A stretch of 64,000 nt of DNA from NCBI GenBank assembly GCA_031316115.1, contig JALDRC010000003.1, forward strand, positions 339,712-403,711, in the 5' to 3' direction. The notes beneath the pieces are model-generated. The model ran no database searches. It worked only from the letters and a program-made list of their open reading frames with translations, and was not told where the DNA came from. Of the stretch, positions 18,915 to 28,241 are shown in pieces (position 1 is the stretch's first letter; the number at the start of each line of letters is the position of its first letter). Source of the stretch: Nitrososphaeraceae archaeon (GTDB taxonomy: Archaea; Thermoproteota; Nitrososphaeria; Nitrososphaerales; Nitrososphaeraceae). Made by a program: the position numbers and the translations under genes.

Positions 18915-20942
18915 TTGATTTCAACTAGTAAACAAAGTAATGAGACTGATATTAAGCCTATTTTACTTAATAAAAAACAGAGACGTTTGGGTAATGATCT
19001 TTACGATCTATATATTAACATAATAAAAGATGCTGAAAAATTAAAAAAATACTATGGATTAAGTGATAATAGTTTTCAGGATGATAATAGCAGTCGTGAT
19101 AATCTTTTTTGTTATCTAGCATTAAGAAAAAGAAACATAGAAGAGATTCAACAACGATTGACCGAAGATGGACTTTCTTCCTTGGGAACATTGGAAGGTT
19201 ATGTGCTATCTAGTTTAGAACAAATCTTGAAGCATTTTGGTTATTCTGCAAATTCCAATACATCCCTAAAAAAGATAGGTCTGAAAGATTCTAAAAATTT
19301 AATTTCAAATCGTAGCAAGTCACTGCTTGGAATCCCACGTGATGGGAGATTAACAAGTATTATGGTTACTATTGATATTGATCTTGCAAATCAACCACAA
19401 TTACTAGAAAAGCTGCTAAAGAACGGAATGGATATTGCAAGAATAAATTGTGCTTTTGGATCAGTAAAAGAATGGAAAATTATCATAAAAGCTATCAGAG
19501 ATTCAGAAAAGCGATTATCTGAAAAAGGAGAATATAATGGTAGATGCAGGGTATTTATGGATTTGGCCGGACCCAAAATAAGAATAGAAAAAATATGTTT
19601 GCCTGTCGATCCCATACAAATTCATGTTCCAAAGGATAGCTTTGGCAAATCTGTTAGATTAATAGAGGGATTTTTAGATAGTCAAGCAAAATATACTGAA
19701 AAGATGAATTTACCAGGTACATCTAACTTTATAGTTTCTATATCGAATGGAAAAGAAGAATTTGACGATCTGGAGATAGGAGAAAGGTTATTTTTCTATG
19801 ATTCATCGTGCAGGTTTCACACAATGACTGTTCTAGAGAAAATTAGTCAAAGCAGAATTCGTGTAGGTGTAGGAGATACAATCTATCTCGATGAGGGAAT
19901 AGCCTTACAAAGAGAGAAGTATTTCAAAGATTTCCAAAAAATAGAATGCGAAAGGAACCAAAGTGGATTTTCTCATATAACAGGGATTCGTAATGCAATA
20001 CAAACTGGTCCTATAAGACCGAATACTTCTGAACTGGAAGTTAAGGCAGGAGACAGAATATTATTGATAAACAAACAAACGTTTAAAGATAATTCTGTCC
20101 TTTTGGGTAATGCTATTCCAAGGATTAGCTGTAGTATACCAGAAATTTTTAGTAAGATTGAACCAGGTCACAGAATATTTATAGATGATGGAAAAATAGG
20201 TGCAAGAGTGTTATCAGTCAAAAATGATTATCTTGAATTAGAAATCCTATATCCGTCGCATACTCCTGGAAAAATTAAGTCAAATAAAGGGTTAAATTTT
20301 CCAGATTCAAATTTAGAAATATCTGCTATAACACCTCAGGATATTGAGAATTTAAAATTTATAGTCAAAAATGCTGCTGCAGTAAGTATTTCTTTTACTC
20401 ATTCTCCTGATGAAATAAAAACCTTGTACGAGGAGGTACAAAGGCTAGGATATCCAAATTTTGGAATAATAGCAAAGATAGAAACACGTAATGGTGTACA
20501 TAATTTAGGAAGAATTCTTTCAGCTGGTCTGACTCTGCCAAAATTTGGAGTGTTAATTGCTAGAGGAGATCTAGCCATAGAAACTGGTTTTGAAAAACTA
20601 TCGTTAATTCAAGAAGACATATTATGTTTATGTGAGGCATCCCATATTCCAGTTATATTAGCTACACAAATTCTTGAGACATTAGCTGAAAGCGGTCTGC
20701 CAACTAGAGCTGAAATTACTGATGCTGCAAGAGCACAAAGGGCAGAGTGTGTGATGTTACATAAAGGCAAATTCATAATTGAGGCTATAAAAATTCTGTC
20801 ATTATTATTAAAAACAGAACAGATTCATCACAGCAAGAAACGTCAGATATTTAGGGAATTTACATGGCAGTATGGAATGTTTGATGTTAATGACAATAGT
20901 GATAAAAATCATACACATAATTCTGATGAAATTAAAATTTAA
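18915..20942 (+). CDS. Pyruvate-kinase-like protein, enlarged and atypical
   Basis: A 675-residue protein, longer than the usual 470-590 of pyruvate kinases. After ~145 N-terminal residues without recognised homology, the barrel begins (SIMVTIDIDLANQP). It has ARINCAFG (about 175), MDLAGPKIR (about 215), AKIETRNGV (about 520, catalytic Lys-Glu), ARGDLAIE (about 549), LATQILETL (about 582) and PTRAEITDAARA (about 595). Between them the B domain seems duplicated: one GERLFFYD block near 295 and one IFIDDGKIGARVL block near 421. The usual VML-SGETA loop reads VMLHKGKFI and the C-terminal regulatory domain is absent, so classical activity is doubtful. No in-frame ATG exists upstream; TTG 18915 is used. 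Confidence 0.85.
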   Translation: MISTSKQSNETDIKPILLNKKQRRLGNDLYDLYINIIKDAEKLKKYYGLSDNSFQDDNSSRDNLFCYLALRKRNIEEIQQRLTEDGLSSLGTLEGYVLSSLEQILKHFGYSANSNTSLKKIGLKDSKNLISNRSKSLLGIPRDGRLTSIMVTIDIDLANQPQLLEKLLKNGMDIARINCAFGSVKEWKIIIKAIRDSEKRLSEKGEYNGRCRVFMDLAGPKIRIEKICLPVDPIQIHVPKDSFGKSVRLIEGFLDSQAKYTEKMNLPGTSNFIVSISNGKEEFDDLEIGERLFFYDSSCRFHTMTVLEKISQSRIRVGVGDTIYLDEGIALQREKYFKDFQKIECERNQSGFSHITGIRNAIQTGPIRPNTSELEVKAGDRILLINKQTFKDNSVLLGNAIPRISCSIPEIFSKIEPGHRIFIDDGKIGARVLSVKNDYLELEILYPSHTPGKIKSNKGLNFPDSNLEISAITPQDIENLKFIVKNAAAVSISFTHSPDEIKTLYEEVQRLGYPNFGIIAKIETRNGVHNLGRILSAGLTLPKFGVLIARGDLAIETGFEKLSLIQEDILCLCEASHIPVILATQILETLAESGLPTRAEITDAARAQRAECVMLHKGKFIIEAIKILSLLLKTEQIHHSKKRQIFREFTWQYGMFDVNDNSDKNHTHNSDEIKI

Positions 20943-21305
20943 GTATTAAATTTAAATTAGTTAAGGATATAATTTTGGATAAATATTACATAGAGTCATC
21001 TAAATTTACATATAAGATACTAAAACGATGTCATTATGAAAGTAGAATTTAGAGACTAATTAATAAAATAGATCGATAATTATTATTTATATTGACATAT
21101 TTTTCTCAAATCTTTTTAACTTGTGCTTTTATAGGATTGAACTAGACAAATTTCAATTTTTTAAAATACTTCTATACCAGTAAAAAATGGAAAATACTTC
21201 TAATATAAGAGAGTACTGATAACTTTGCTTTATTAAAATAATATTTCTTTTTCTATGATCTTAATTCAATTGCTTATGTTATTTTTTGAATGATATGTAC
21301 AGACT
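20943..21305. other. Intergenic between convergent genes, no gene seen
   Basis: AT-rich spacer between two converging genes. T-rich runs on both strands may end transcription; no stable GC hairpin was seen. Confidence 0.4.
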
Positions 21306-21698
21306 TTATTTACGTCCCTTAATAGATTTTGTAATATTTTTATGTTTTTTATTCCAATGTTCTAAGAAACAAGAAATTAAAATATCAAAATGATTTGCAC
21401 TAACATCATCTTTTTTTGCAATACGAGCGAATTCTCTCCCAAACTTGATGCAACTCCAACAACCTATGAAAGGTATAAGGGGAGCAATATAATATCCTGC
21501 TTGTTTTCCAGTATATCCCCATGCTTCTCCTACCACACAATACTTGGAGTCAGTAGCGAGTATCTTCTTATCTGTTTTATCAAGACCTGTTCTAATTTTC
21601 TTTGACCAGAATGGACAGATATCTTCAAATTTTAAATTTGCTTCAAAACCTGATCCATAACAATATTTATTTAAAGGAAAAAAATCCGGTTTATTCAT
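21306..21698 (-). CDS. Conserved-looking hypothetical protein with four-plus cysteines
   Basis: A 130-residue soluble protein. Features are EDICPFWSKKIRTGLDKTDK, KYCVVGEAWGYTGKQAGYY, IPFIGCWSCIKFGREFARIA and a basic C-terminus (KKHKNITKSIKGRK). Cys residues at CYGSG, ICPF, YCVV and CWSC could ligate a metal or form a redox pair (CxxC in CWSC). No signal peptide or membrane helix is evident. No known domain is recognised; it does look like a real folded protein. It stands alone on the minus strand, divergent from the MDR gene. Confidence 0.65.
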   Translation of the reverse strand: MNKPDFFPLNKYCYGSGFEANLKFEDICPFWSKKIRTGLDKTDKKILATDSKYCVVGEAWGYTGKQAGYYIAPLIPFIGCWSCIKFGREFARIAKKDDVSANHFDILISCFLEHWNKKHKNITKSIKGRK

Positions 21699-22092
21699 AA
21701 TAATTCTATTAGGAATGTTACTTTATTTCTATGTTCTCTTTTTATAAGTTTTAATACCCAAATAAGAATAACAAATCCAGCGGCTATTTGCTTCTATCTT
21801 CTTAAATCATTCTGATGGAAAGTCATATTGTTGTCCATTTGTTGTTTTTTTTAAATGTATGTAATTATATAAACGAGATTCATATTTAAATTAATTTAGG
21901 ATTTTAGTTTTTATTTAAATAATCAATCTAACATTATAAAGATTTTAACTTATTTAATTCTAATTTTGATCAGCTTTCTAGTGATTTTAAGTTTAATCTA
22001 GTAGAAATTTCAATTAGGTTAAATCCTTTTACCTTATAATGTGAATTATTTCAAAAATTTCTTTAAATACCAACGATATTGTTTTAAAGTAG
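21699..22092. other. Divergent intergenic promoter region
   Basis: Lies between divergent genes. TTTAAATACC near 22060 is a plausible TATA box for the MDR gene at 22093, which would then be nearly leaderless. Nothing else recognised. Confidence 0.45.
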
Positions 22093-23142
22093 ATGAAGGC
22101 AGCGGTATTTCATGAGAATAATGAAGATCCACGAAAAGTAGTAAAAATAGAAGAAATTGAAATACCCAAAATCAAGCATAATCAGGTTCTTATCAAAGTC
22201 GAAGCATCATCTTATAATCACGACGATCTTTGGGGGATCTGGGGAAGACCAATCAAGGTTCCTCTACCGCATATTTCTGGTAGTGACATTTCAGGAATTG
22301 TTGTAGATGTTGGAGAAAATGTTGTAGATATCAAAGAAGGAGACAGAGTAGTAGGACATCCTAATCTAACTTGTAGGATTTGTGTGGAATGTACTTCTGG
22401 AAGAGAATATGATTGCCGTCAAAGAAAAATTTGGGGTTTTCAAACCGGTCCATTGTGGGGAGGGTTTGCTCAATATACATATTTACCAGAGGTCAATGTT
22501 ATAAAAATTCCAGATAATCTATCTTTTCAGGATGCAGCTGCTATTTCCATGGTTGGTTTAACTTCTTGGCATATGTTGGTTACTAGAGCTAATATTCAAC
22601 CAGGAGAAACTGTACTAATCATGGGTGGAAGTAGTGGTATTGGAATCGCTGGAATTCAAATTGCCAAATTATTTAATTGTAATGTAATCGCAACAGCAGG
22701 TAATAAAGAAAAAATGGACAAATGCCTCAAATTAGGTGCTGACCATGTTATCAACCACAGAGAACCAGATTGGTACAAGAAAGTAAAAGGAATAGCAGGA
22801 AGACAAGGATTAGATATAATTTTTGAACATATAGGAAAATCTGTCTTTGCGGAAGAACTTGGGCTTTTAAAAATGGGAGGTACTTTGGTATCTACTGGTG
22901 CAACGACAGGTTATGAGACAAAATTAGACCTGAGATATCTTTTCTTTAGAGGACTAAACATAATTGGAGCTACTCAAGGTAGTCGTTCAGCATTAGAAGA
23001 GGTAATTAAATGGACAAGTAAAGGTAAAATTAAAGCTATCATTGATTCTGTTTATCCTTTTGAAAATATGGTAATGGGGCATGTAAAAATGATGGAATCA
23101 CAATTATTTGGGAAACTGATTACTACTCCACAAAAATTATGA
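22093..23142 (+). CDS. MDR-superfamily NAD(P)H oxidoreductase (zinc/quinone-oxidoreductase type)
   Basis: A 349-residue medium-chain dehydrogenase/reductase. The GroES-like half has VEASSYNHDDLWGIWGR and HISGSDISGIVVDVGENV. The usual catalytic Cys is replaced (SYNHDD), as in quinone oxidoreductases. A structural-zinc loop remains: CRICVECTSGREYDC. The Rossmann half shows TVLIMGGSSGIGIAGIQIAK, an AxxGxxG-type motif, then ATAGNKEKMDKCLKLGADHVINH. It presumably reduces a quinone, enone or aldehyde with NADPH in the cytoplasm. A TATA-like TTTAAATACC lies about 33 bp upstream. The next gene downstream is transcribed from its own regulated promoter. Confidence 0.9.
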   Translation: MKAAVFHENNEDPRKVVKIEEIEIPKIKHNQVLIKVEASSYNHDDLWGIWGRPIKVPLPHISGSDISGIVVDVGENVVDIKEGDRVVGHPNLTCRICVECTSGREYDCRQRKIWGFQTGPLWGGFAQYTYLPEVNVIKIPDNLSFQDAAAISMVGLTSWHMLVTRANIQPGETVLIMGGSSGIGIAGIQIAKLFNCNVIATAGNKEKMDKCLKLGADHVINHREPDWYKKVKGIAGRQGLDIIFEHIGKSVFAEELGLLKMGGTLVSTGATTGYETKLDLRYLFFRGLNIIGATQGSRSALEEVIKWTSKGKIKAIIDSVYPFENMVMGHVKMMESQLFGKLITTPQKL

Positions 23143-23397
23143 TTTAAAATTAGTTACTCATTATAAATCAAGTTATGAACAGAGTATAATAGTGGATGTA
23201 ATTTATTGTTATATTTTGTTCTATCTTGAATTTCAGTAGATTTGTAAAATTTTAATATAAATTACAGTATAACAGAATTGTTTTTAATTTTTTCGTAAAT
23301 TTAGAATCTATATTCTATTTTACTTTTAGATAATTGAAATTTAAAACAAATTAGACATTTTATTATTTATTTTTCGGCGTTTTTGATACTAATAATG

Positions 23398-23411
23398 ACT
23401 GACCGGTCAGT
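23398..23411. promoter_or_regulatory. Palindromic TetR-type operator
   Basis: ACTGACCGGTCAGT is a perfect 14-bp palindrome, extended to 20 bp as ATnACTGACCGGTCAGTnAT. It is by far the GC-richest patch in this intergenic region. It lies 35-48 bp upstream of the likely ATG at 23446 and next to TATA-like TATATATATG. The two-gene unit that follows ends in a TetR regulator, so autoregulation is the natural reading. Confidence 0.8.
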
Positions 23412-23445
23412 TATCTATATATATGAGGTGAAGTATATAATAAGT

Positions 23446-24645
23446 ATGAAAACTACTTCAATAGAACCTAAAAAGATCAGTTCTAGTGAAACAAATATTT
23501 TCATGATATTGTTGATGATAGGAACAACAGGTTCGTTATTGCAAATTTCTGGAGGTAATTGGGATATTACGTCACATCTAATGCAGACACCTGAAAGCTT
23601 CTTTACTTATTCCCATCTATTGCTTTATTCAGGAATAGGTTTATTGGTTCTTACTACGGGATTTTCTTTTATCCTTTATTTGAAGAAAACAACAATAAGG
23701 AAAAATCGTATCTTCTTAACTTGTCTGAAATTGTTTATCATAGGTTCTTTAATGTGTATTATAGCCGGTCCATCTGATTACTTATGGCATGAAGCCTTTG
23801 GCGTGGATGGGTTATTGAGTCCGACTCACTTTTTATTAATTACTGGAATGTTTATAAATTCTCTTAGTGTTGTTATAGGACTACTATTTGGTAATTTTGA
23901 TAAAAAAATAGAAGTTTTAAGAAAATTGGTGTTGTTATTTTCATTGGCTGGATTATGGCTATCAATAATAGGTTATGTATATTTATTTACATTACCTTTT
24001 TCCAATGGAGAAAATTTTAATTTCAATCCCGATTCTAATATTGCTGCATTATTGGTAACAATAACGATTCCATTAATTAATTCAGCTATCTTCTTTACTT
24101 CATCGATGACAATTGGGAAATTTGGTGCAGGTACTTTTGTAACCTCTATTGTATTAATAATAAATACGGTTACCAATATAATTCCTACAGAAAATTTGTT
24201 AACTACAAGTTTATGGTGGTATTTACCTATAGGAATTTTACCTGCTCTGTTAGCAGATATCTTTATTTATTATTACAAAAAATATAAAAGTATAGAAAAT
24301 AAAACATTAATGTTAATGTTAGTAGGAATATTAATTGGTAGTAGTTTTTATTTATTTAATTTCCCGAAAATAGTTTGGGTATATGCAATTCCTTTAAACA
24401 TGGAAACGTTAGTCAATAATTCATCAGAATTATTAATGTCTGAATTATATCAAAACTTTATTGCTACGCTGTCATTAACCGCTATTATTTCTATAATTCC
24501 AGGAGCAGTTATGGGTATGATAGGAATATTTATAGCAAAATCGATGATATCGAAAATCGGAATTTATCAAACATCCGCCCCAGTTATGCCCGTTATTGTT
24601 TCAAAAAAACCAACATATAAACAATATAACATAAAAAAAAGATAG
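23446..24645 (+). CDS. Multi-pass membrane protein in a TetR-regulated operon
   Basis: About 399 residues with roughly ten hydrophobic helices, for example IFMILLMIGTTGSLLQIS, LLYSGIGLLVLTTGFSFILY and ISIIPGAVMGMIGIFIA. Loops carry GNWDITSHLMQTPESFFTYSHLL and DYLWHEAFGVDGLLSPTHFL, whose conserved-looking Asp, Trp and His residues face a common side and could bind metal or heme. No transporter family is recognised. Start placed at ATG 23446 (MKTTSIEPKK), since an upstream frame from 23383 would run through the operator palindrome. The gene ends 3 bp before the TetR start, so the two are co-transcribed. An efflux or stress-response role is suggested by that pairing but is inference. Confidence 0.75.
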   Translation: MKTTSIEPKKISSSETNIFMILLMIGTTGSLLQISGGNWDITSHLMQTPESFFTYSHLLLYSGIGLLVLTTGFSFILYLKKTTIRKNRIFLTCLKLFIIGSLMCIIAGPSDYLWHEAFGVDGLLSPTHFLLITGMFINSLSVVIGLLFGNFDKKIEVLRKLVLLFSLAGLWLSIIGYVYLFTLPFSNGENFNFNPDSNIAALLVTITIPLINSAIFFTSSMTIGKFGAGTFVTSIVLIINTVTNIIPTENLLTTSLWWYLPIGILPALLADIFIYYYKKYKSIENKTLMLMLVGILIGSSFYLFNFPKIVWVYAIPLNMETLVNNSSELLMSELYQNFIATLSLTAIISIIPGAVMGMIGIFIAKSMISKIGIYQTSAPVMPVIVSKKPTYKQYNIKKR

Positions 24646-24648
24646 AGA

Positions 24649-25224
24649 ATGTGTCCAAAAATCACAGAAAGTCATAGACATGATTTGAGACAAAGATTAA
24701 TAGATATAGCTTTAACTAGTTTTTCAAAATATGGATATGATAAAACAAGGATGGAAGATATCGCAACTACTGCAGATGTAGCCAAAGGAACATTATATTT
24801 GTATTTCAAAAATAAAGAAGATTTGTTTACAGCAATTTCAGAGAGAAATATAGAAAAACTAAAAAATCATTTTATCACTATATTTAATAATAAGGAGGAA
24901 CTTATATCAGGACTTGAAACCTTCTATAAACAATTTAAGAATCCAGATAATAAAGTTTTTTTTGAAATAGTAGCAGAATCATCAAGAAACTCCAAATTAA
25001 GACAATTACTTTATGAACATAGAAAAAAAATAATTGAAATGATAATCAAATATGTTGACTTACAAAAAAGTAAAGGTTTTCTTAAAAAGGATTTACAATC
25101 AAAGACTATTGCATATATCTTAGTAGCACAATACGACGGTCTAAGGATTAATCGTATTTTAGGAATGAATGATGAAGAAAACAACAGAGTTTGGATTGAA
25201 TTAATAAAAAAATTGTTTTACTAA
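24649..25224 (+). CDS. TetR/AcrR-family transcriptional regulator
   Basis: A 191-residue repressor. The N-terminal domain reads RLIDIALTSFSKYGYDKTRM, then EDIATTADVAKGTLYLYFKNKEDLFTAI, the textbook TetR helix-turn-helix (residues about 17-60). The remainder is all-helical (NPDNKVFFEIVAESSRNSKL...) and should form the ligand pocket and dimer interface. It begins 3 bp after the membrane-protein stop codon, so the two genes form an operon. The palindrome at 23398-23411 is the expected operator, which gives negative autoregulation relieved by an unknown ligand. TetR regulators occur in archaea but are much commoner in bacteria, so lateral origin is possible. Confidence 0.93.
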   Translation: MCPKITESHRHDLRQRLIDIALTSFSKYGYDKTRMEDIATTADVAKGTLYLYFKNKEDLFTAISERNIEKLKNHFITIFNNKEELISGLETFYKQFKNPDNKVFFEIVAESSRNSKLRQLLYEHRKKIIEMIIKYVDLQKSKGFLKKDLQSKTIAYILVAQYDGLRINRILGMNDEENNRVWIELIKKLFY

Positions 25225-25561
25225 AAAGAGCATAAAAGATATTATCCTTAATTTGACTATCCTTAATAACAGGATAACTTGCATATGATATAACTAAATT
25301 TTAGGCAGGATTCTAAAAATCTTCAACTTTTAAACAATTGTCATATAATATAGATCTTTTCTAATTCATTTTGATAATATGGAATTTTTTAGTTTTGATC
25401 TTAAGATAATTGTATGATTATATATATGATATTTTATTCAAACATGCCAAATAAAAATTGAAATAATAACGTTTTTCCATAAGACAAGCTTGCCGAGCTT
25501 TGTAATTTGATAGAATATATACATACTATATTTATATACTGATAAAATTATAGATAGATTA
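25225..25561. other. Intergenic, promoter of cupredoxin gene
   Basis: AT-rich. TTTATATACTG at about 25531 is a good TATA box for the gene starting at 25562, about 30 bp downstream, giving a nearly leaderless transcript. No other feature. Confidence 0.5.
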
Positions 25562-26404
25562 TTGAAGATATTTTTATCTTTGTTTTTAGCGATATTATTA
25601 GTTAATATATTTTACTTGAATTCCTCCTTTGAAGAACTTTCAGAGGAATCTGTTCCACTTTCTCAAGAATTATTACCATCTTATGTTATAGAGATAACCA
25701 CTGGTTCTGGTGGTAATTATAAATTTCAACATTTTTATCCTCTTAATATTGCTGTTCCAATTGGAACAACAGTAGCGTGGTTTAATGATGATCCTGAATC
25801 AGTACATACTGCAACAAGCGGAACACCTGGATCTTCTGACTCAGGAAGTTTGTTCAATTCAGGACTTATACCTTATGCTGGATCTATGCAATATACTTTT
25901 GGTAAACCAGGATTAGTTCCTTATCATTGTGAGGTTCATCCATGGATGGTAGGTTCTGTTTATGTGAGTGATAAGGTAAAAGATGGGAATAACATAATAC
26001 TAAAATCTGGATCTGATATGGGATCAGATAGTACTTCATATGATTGGATGTTTAATACTACGAGAAATGATCGTCTATTATTGTCGTTTGACCCAGTTTC
26101 TTTCGCTGTAGAAAAAAGTATCCCCTTAACCTATAATATTACTATGTATGATGATCAAAAGAAAATATTTTCCCAACCGTTTGTTTCTCTTGGAGATGAT
26201 CTACAATTAGAACTTGTTGCAAGTAATCTTGATGATATTTTGGTTTATGGTCCTGATTATAGCGATTCTAGAATAGGTGCGTATCATATTAGAAGTAGCT
26301 TGCCTGAGGGAGAATATAAAATCATAGCTGAAATTACATCATATGGTTCTAACTTGACTCAATCTAAAATCGCAGATGAATTCAAAGGTATCATTACTTC
26401 TTAA
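25562..26404 (+). CDS. Secreted cupredoxin (plastocyanin-like) with extra C-terminal domain
   Basis: A 280-residue exported copper protein. The signal peptide is IFLSLFLAILLVNIFYLNSS. The blue-copper domain spans about 45-140: VPIGTTVAWFNDDPESVHTA gives the first His ligand, and GLVPYHCEVHPWMVGSVYV gives Cys, His and Met (CxxHxxM). A second beta-rich domain of about 130 residues (LLLSFDPVSFAVEKSIPLTY onward) resembles an Ig-like fold and has no recognised family. Start is TTG 25562. Ammonia-oxidising archaea rely on many such copper proteins as periplasmic electron carriers; this one probably carries electrons outside the membrane, though its partner is unknown. Confidence 0.9.
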   Translation: MKIFLSLFLAILLVNIFYLNSSFEELSEESVPLSQELLPSYVIEITTGSGGNYKFQHFYPLNIAVPIGTTVAWFNDDPESVHTATSGTPGSSDSGSLFNSGLIPYAGSMQYTFGKPGLVPYHCEVHPWMVGSVYVSDKVKDGNNIILKSGSDMGSDSTSYDWMFNTTRNDRLLLSFDPVSFAVEKSIPLTYNITMYDDQKKIFSQPFVSLGDDLQLELVASNLDDILVYGPDYSDSRIGAYHIRSSLPEGEYKIIAEITSYGSNLTQSKIADEFKGIITS

Positions 26405-27331
26405 TTGATAGGAATTAACAAGAATACTACTGATTTAGATTTTTATTTTAAATAACAATATTAGGCATTTCTATTATTTGTCATAATTATGATATATCTT
26501 TGTGTTCAAATCAAAACTTTTCTAGATGATTTTATCCTCTATAAAGTTCAAAAACATTATGATACCTACTAGCAATTATTCCGAAAACACATATATATCT
26601 GTCGAAAAGTCACATATTCCAAATATAATTTATTAATGTAATTCATTTTAAGATAAATATAAAAATTACAACCAATAATGTTAAAACTTCAAATACGATT
26701 TTACATTATATTTAATTTAATTTAAAATATACATATCATAAAAATTTGATTCATCTAAATATTATATTAAAATTAGTTGTAAAAAGGATATATATCTAGA
26801 AAGTTTGAATTCTTCTATTAATAAATGAAATTTTGCATCATAACTTGAAATAACAATTTAATTCTTTTCTAAACTAGAGATTGTAAAATATTTTGTTTAT
26901 ACTTTGGATAAATTTGGGTACTGACATAATCTTTTAGATAAGATTATATATTTTCAAAGAATATATATTAGCTAACTAATTTATTAATACATTAAAAGAA
27001 CTATAAAATACTCCAATAAGACAATCTATAAAATTTGTTGAATTATATGAATTGGCAGATATAATAGTTTATTGACAGCATATTTTTTGTTAATAGAGCA
27101 CAAATACAATCAGATTTTATGACTGCAAAAAATAAGTAAAATTAATTACGTATATACCTTTTTTTATAATATCTAGTGAATCGCAAAATGAGGGTTTATG
27201 CTTCCCTCTTCTGAACTATAGATTCTTTTTTTTGTTTTTCTAGTCAACTCATCAAATGATTTATAAAACTTGTTATTCTTCAACAATCGATTTCATTTGA
27301 ATATGTTGGTCATATCACTACTATAGCCATT
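26405..27331. other. Long intergenic stretch, no gene seen
   Basis: Over 900 bp of AT-rich sequence between convergent genes. Stops occur in all frames by eye; no insertion-sequence remnant, repeat or RNA gene was recognised. Confidence 0.45.
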
Positions 27332-27922
27332 TTAGGATATCCCTTTCCATTTATATAGAGAAATTGGTTCATCTATCAAAACATATCCATGCGCTTTGAT
27401 TAATTTTTCTACCGTCTCCTCGTCATAGTTTAGATTATGTCTATGATCCATACAGAATAATGATAAGTTTTTGTCAACTTCTTTTCCAAGGGCTTCTTCA
27501 GTATCCAAAACTTCCTTTTTCAGTACTTTTCTCATCAACCATGTGTCATCTTCAAAAGCATATCTTGTGCTTTTGTCATCATTTTTTACTGACATTGCTC
27601 TTGTGACTTTTTCTACTGCCTTTTCAAGAAAGACAGACTTGTGTGTATTATAAAAATCTGGGTATAGTATGTTTTTGATTTGCTTTATTTCTGTAGGTTC
27701 TATTGAAAAAAGACCGCTTGATTCACCTCTGTACTGTTGTTCGAAGAATTCAGAAATCATACGATTCTTGCTTTCTTCACTTTCCCAAAGGAAGATAACA
27801 TGTTCGCCACCTTCCATGTTTTGTACAAACTTTATTATCTCTTCTATTTTTTCTGATATTTTTACAAATCCATTTTGTTCAAGGCTTGCAAAGATATTCA
27901 TTGTTTTTATTTGATTACTCAT
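27332..27922 (-). CDS. MEDS/DcmR-like sensory domain protein
   Basis: About 196 residues. GGEHVIFLWESEESKNRMISEFF matches the GxHxxxxYxxxxE-type opening of MEDS domains (methanogen/methylotroph DcmR sensory domain), followed by IEPTEIKQIKN, FEDDTWLM and a closing SLFCMDHRHN...LIKAHGYVLIDEP strand-helix unit. Similar proteins are proposed to sense small ligands, often together with histidine kinases or HTH domains; here it is alone. Start chosen at ATG 27922 (MSNQIKTMNIF), about 25 bp after a TATA box, hence probably leaderless. ATG 27937 would lie inside the operator palindrome. Similarity to MEDS is moderate and by eye. Confidence 0.65.
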   Translation of the reverse strand: MSNQIKTMNIFASLEQNGFVKISEKIEEIIKFVQNMEGGEHVIFLWESEESKNRMISEFFEQQYRGESSGLFSIEPTEIKQIKNILYPDFYNTHKSVFLEKAVEKVTRAMSVKNDDKSTRYAFEDDTWLMRKVLKKEVLDTEEALGKEVDKNLSLFCMDHRHNLNYDEETVEKLIKAHGYVLIDEPISLYKWKGIS

Positions 27923-27929
27923 ACCAAAT

Positions 27930-27980
27930 GATATCATGATATCGTTATATAAATGTAATGTTTATCGATATCATGATATC
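27930..27980. promoter_or_regulatory. Twin palindromic operator flanking a TATA box
   Basis: Two identical 14-bp perfect palindromes GATATCATGATATC lie at 27930-27943 and 27967-27980. With one more base on each side they are exact reverse complements (TGATATC...ATCG and CGATATC...ATCA), so the pair forms a larger inverted arrangement 37 bp apart centre to centre. The TATA-like ATTTATATAAC for the leftward gene sits between them at about 27943-27953. A regulator bound at both could block TBP or loop the promoter. Confidence 0.75.
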
Positions 27981-28241
27981 AATGCTAATAAAAGTATAGA
28001 TAGGTGGTTAAGTAAAAATAGAACATATAATCTAATAATCGTAATCTGATTAATTTGCTTTAGATTTAATAAATAGAAAATCAGAGTTCAATTCAAGTAA
28101 AATTCAGTACCTGAATAATATAAAATAAAACTATCTTAAAAAATAAATTCTAGAATAAAAAATAGAAATTATATACAAATTTTTTATACGTGTACTTGAC
28201 AGATCAGAAAATATTAATCTGGTATTTACGGTTAAAATGAG

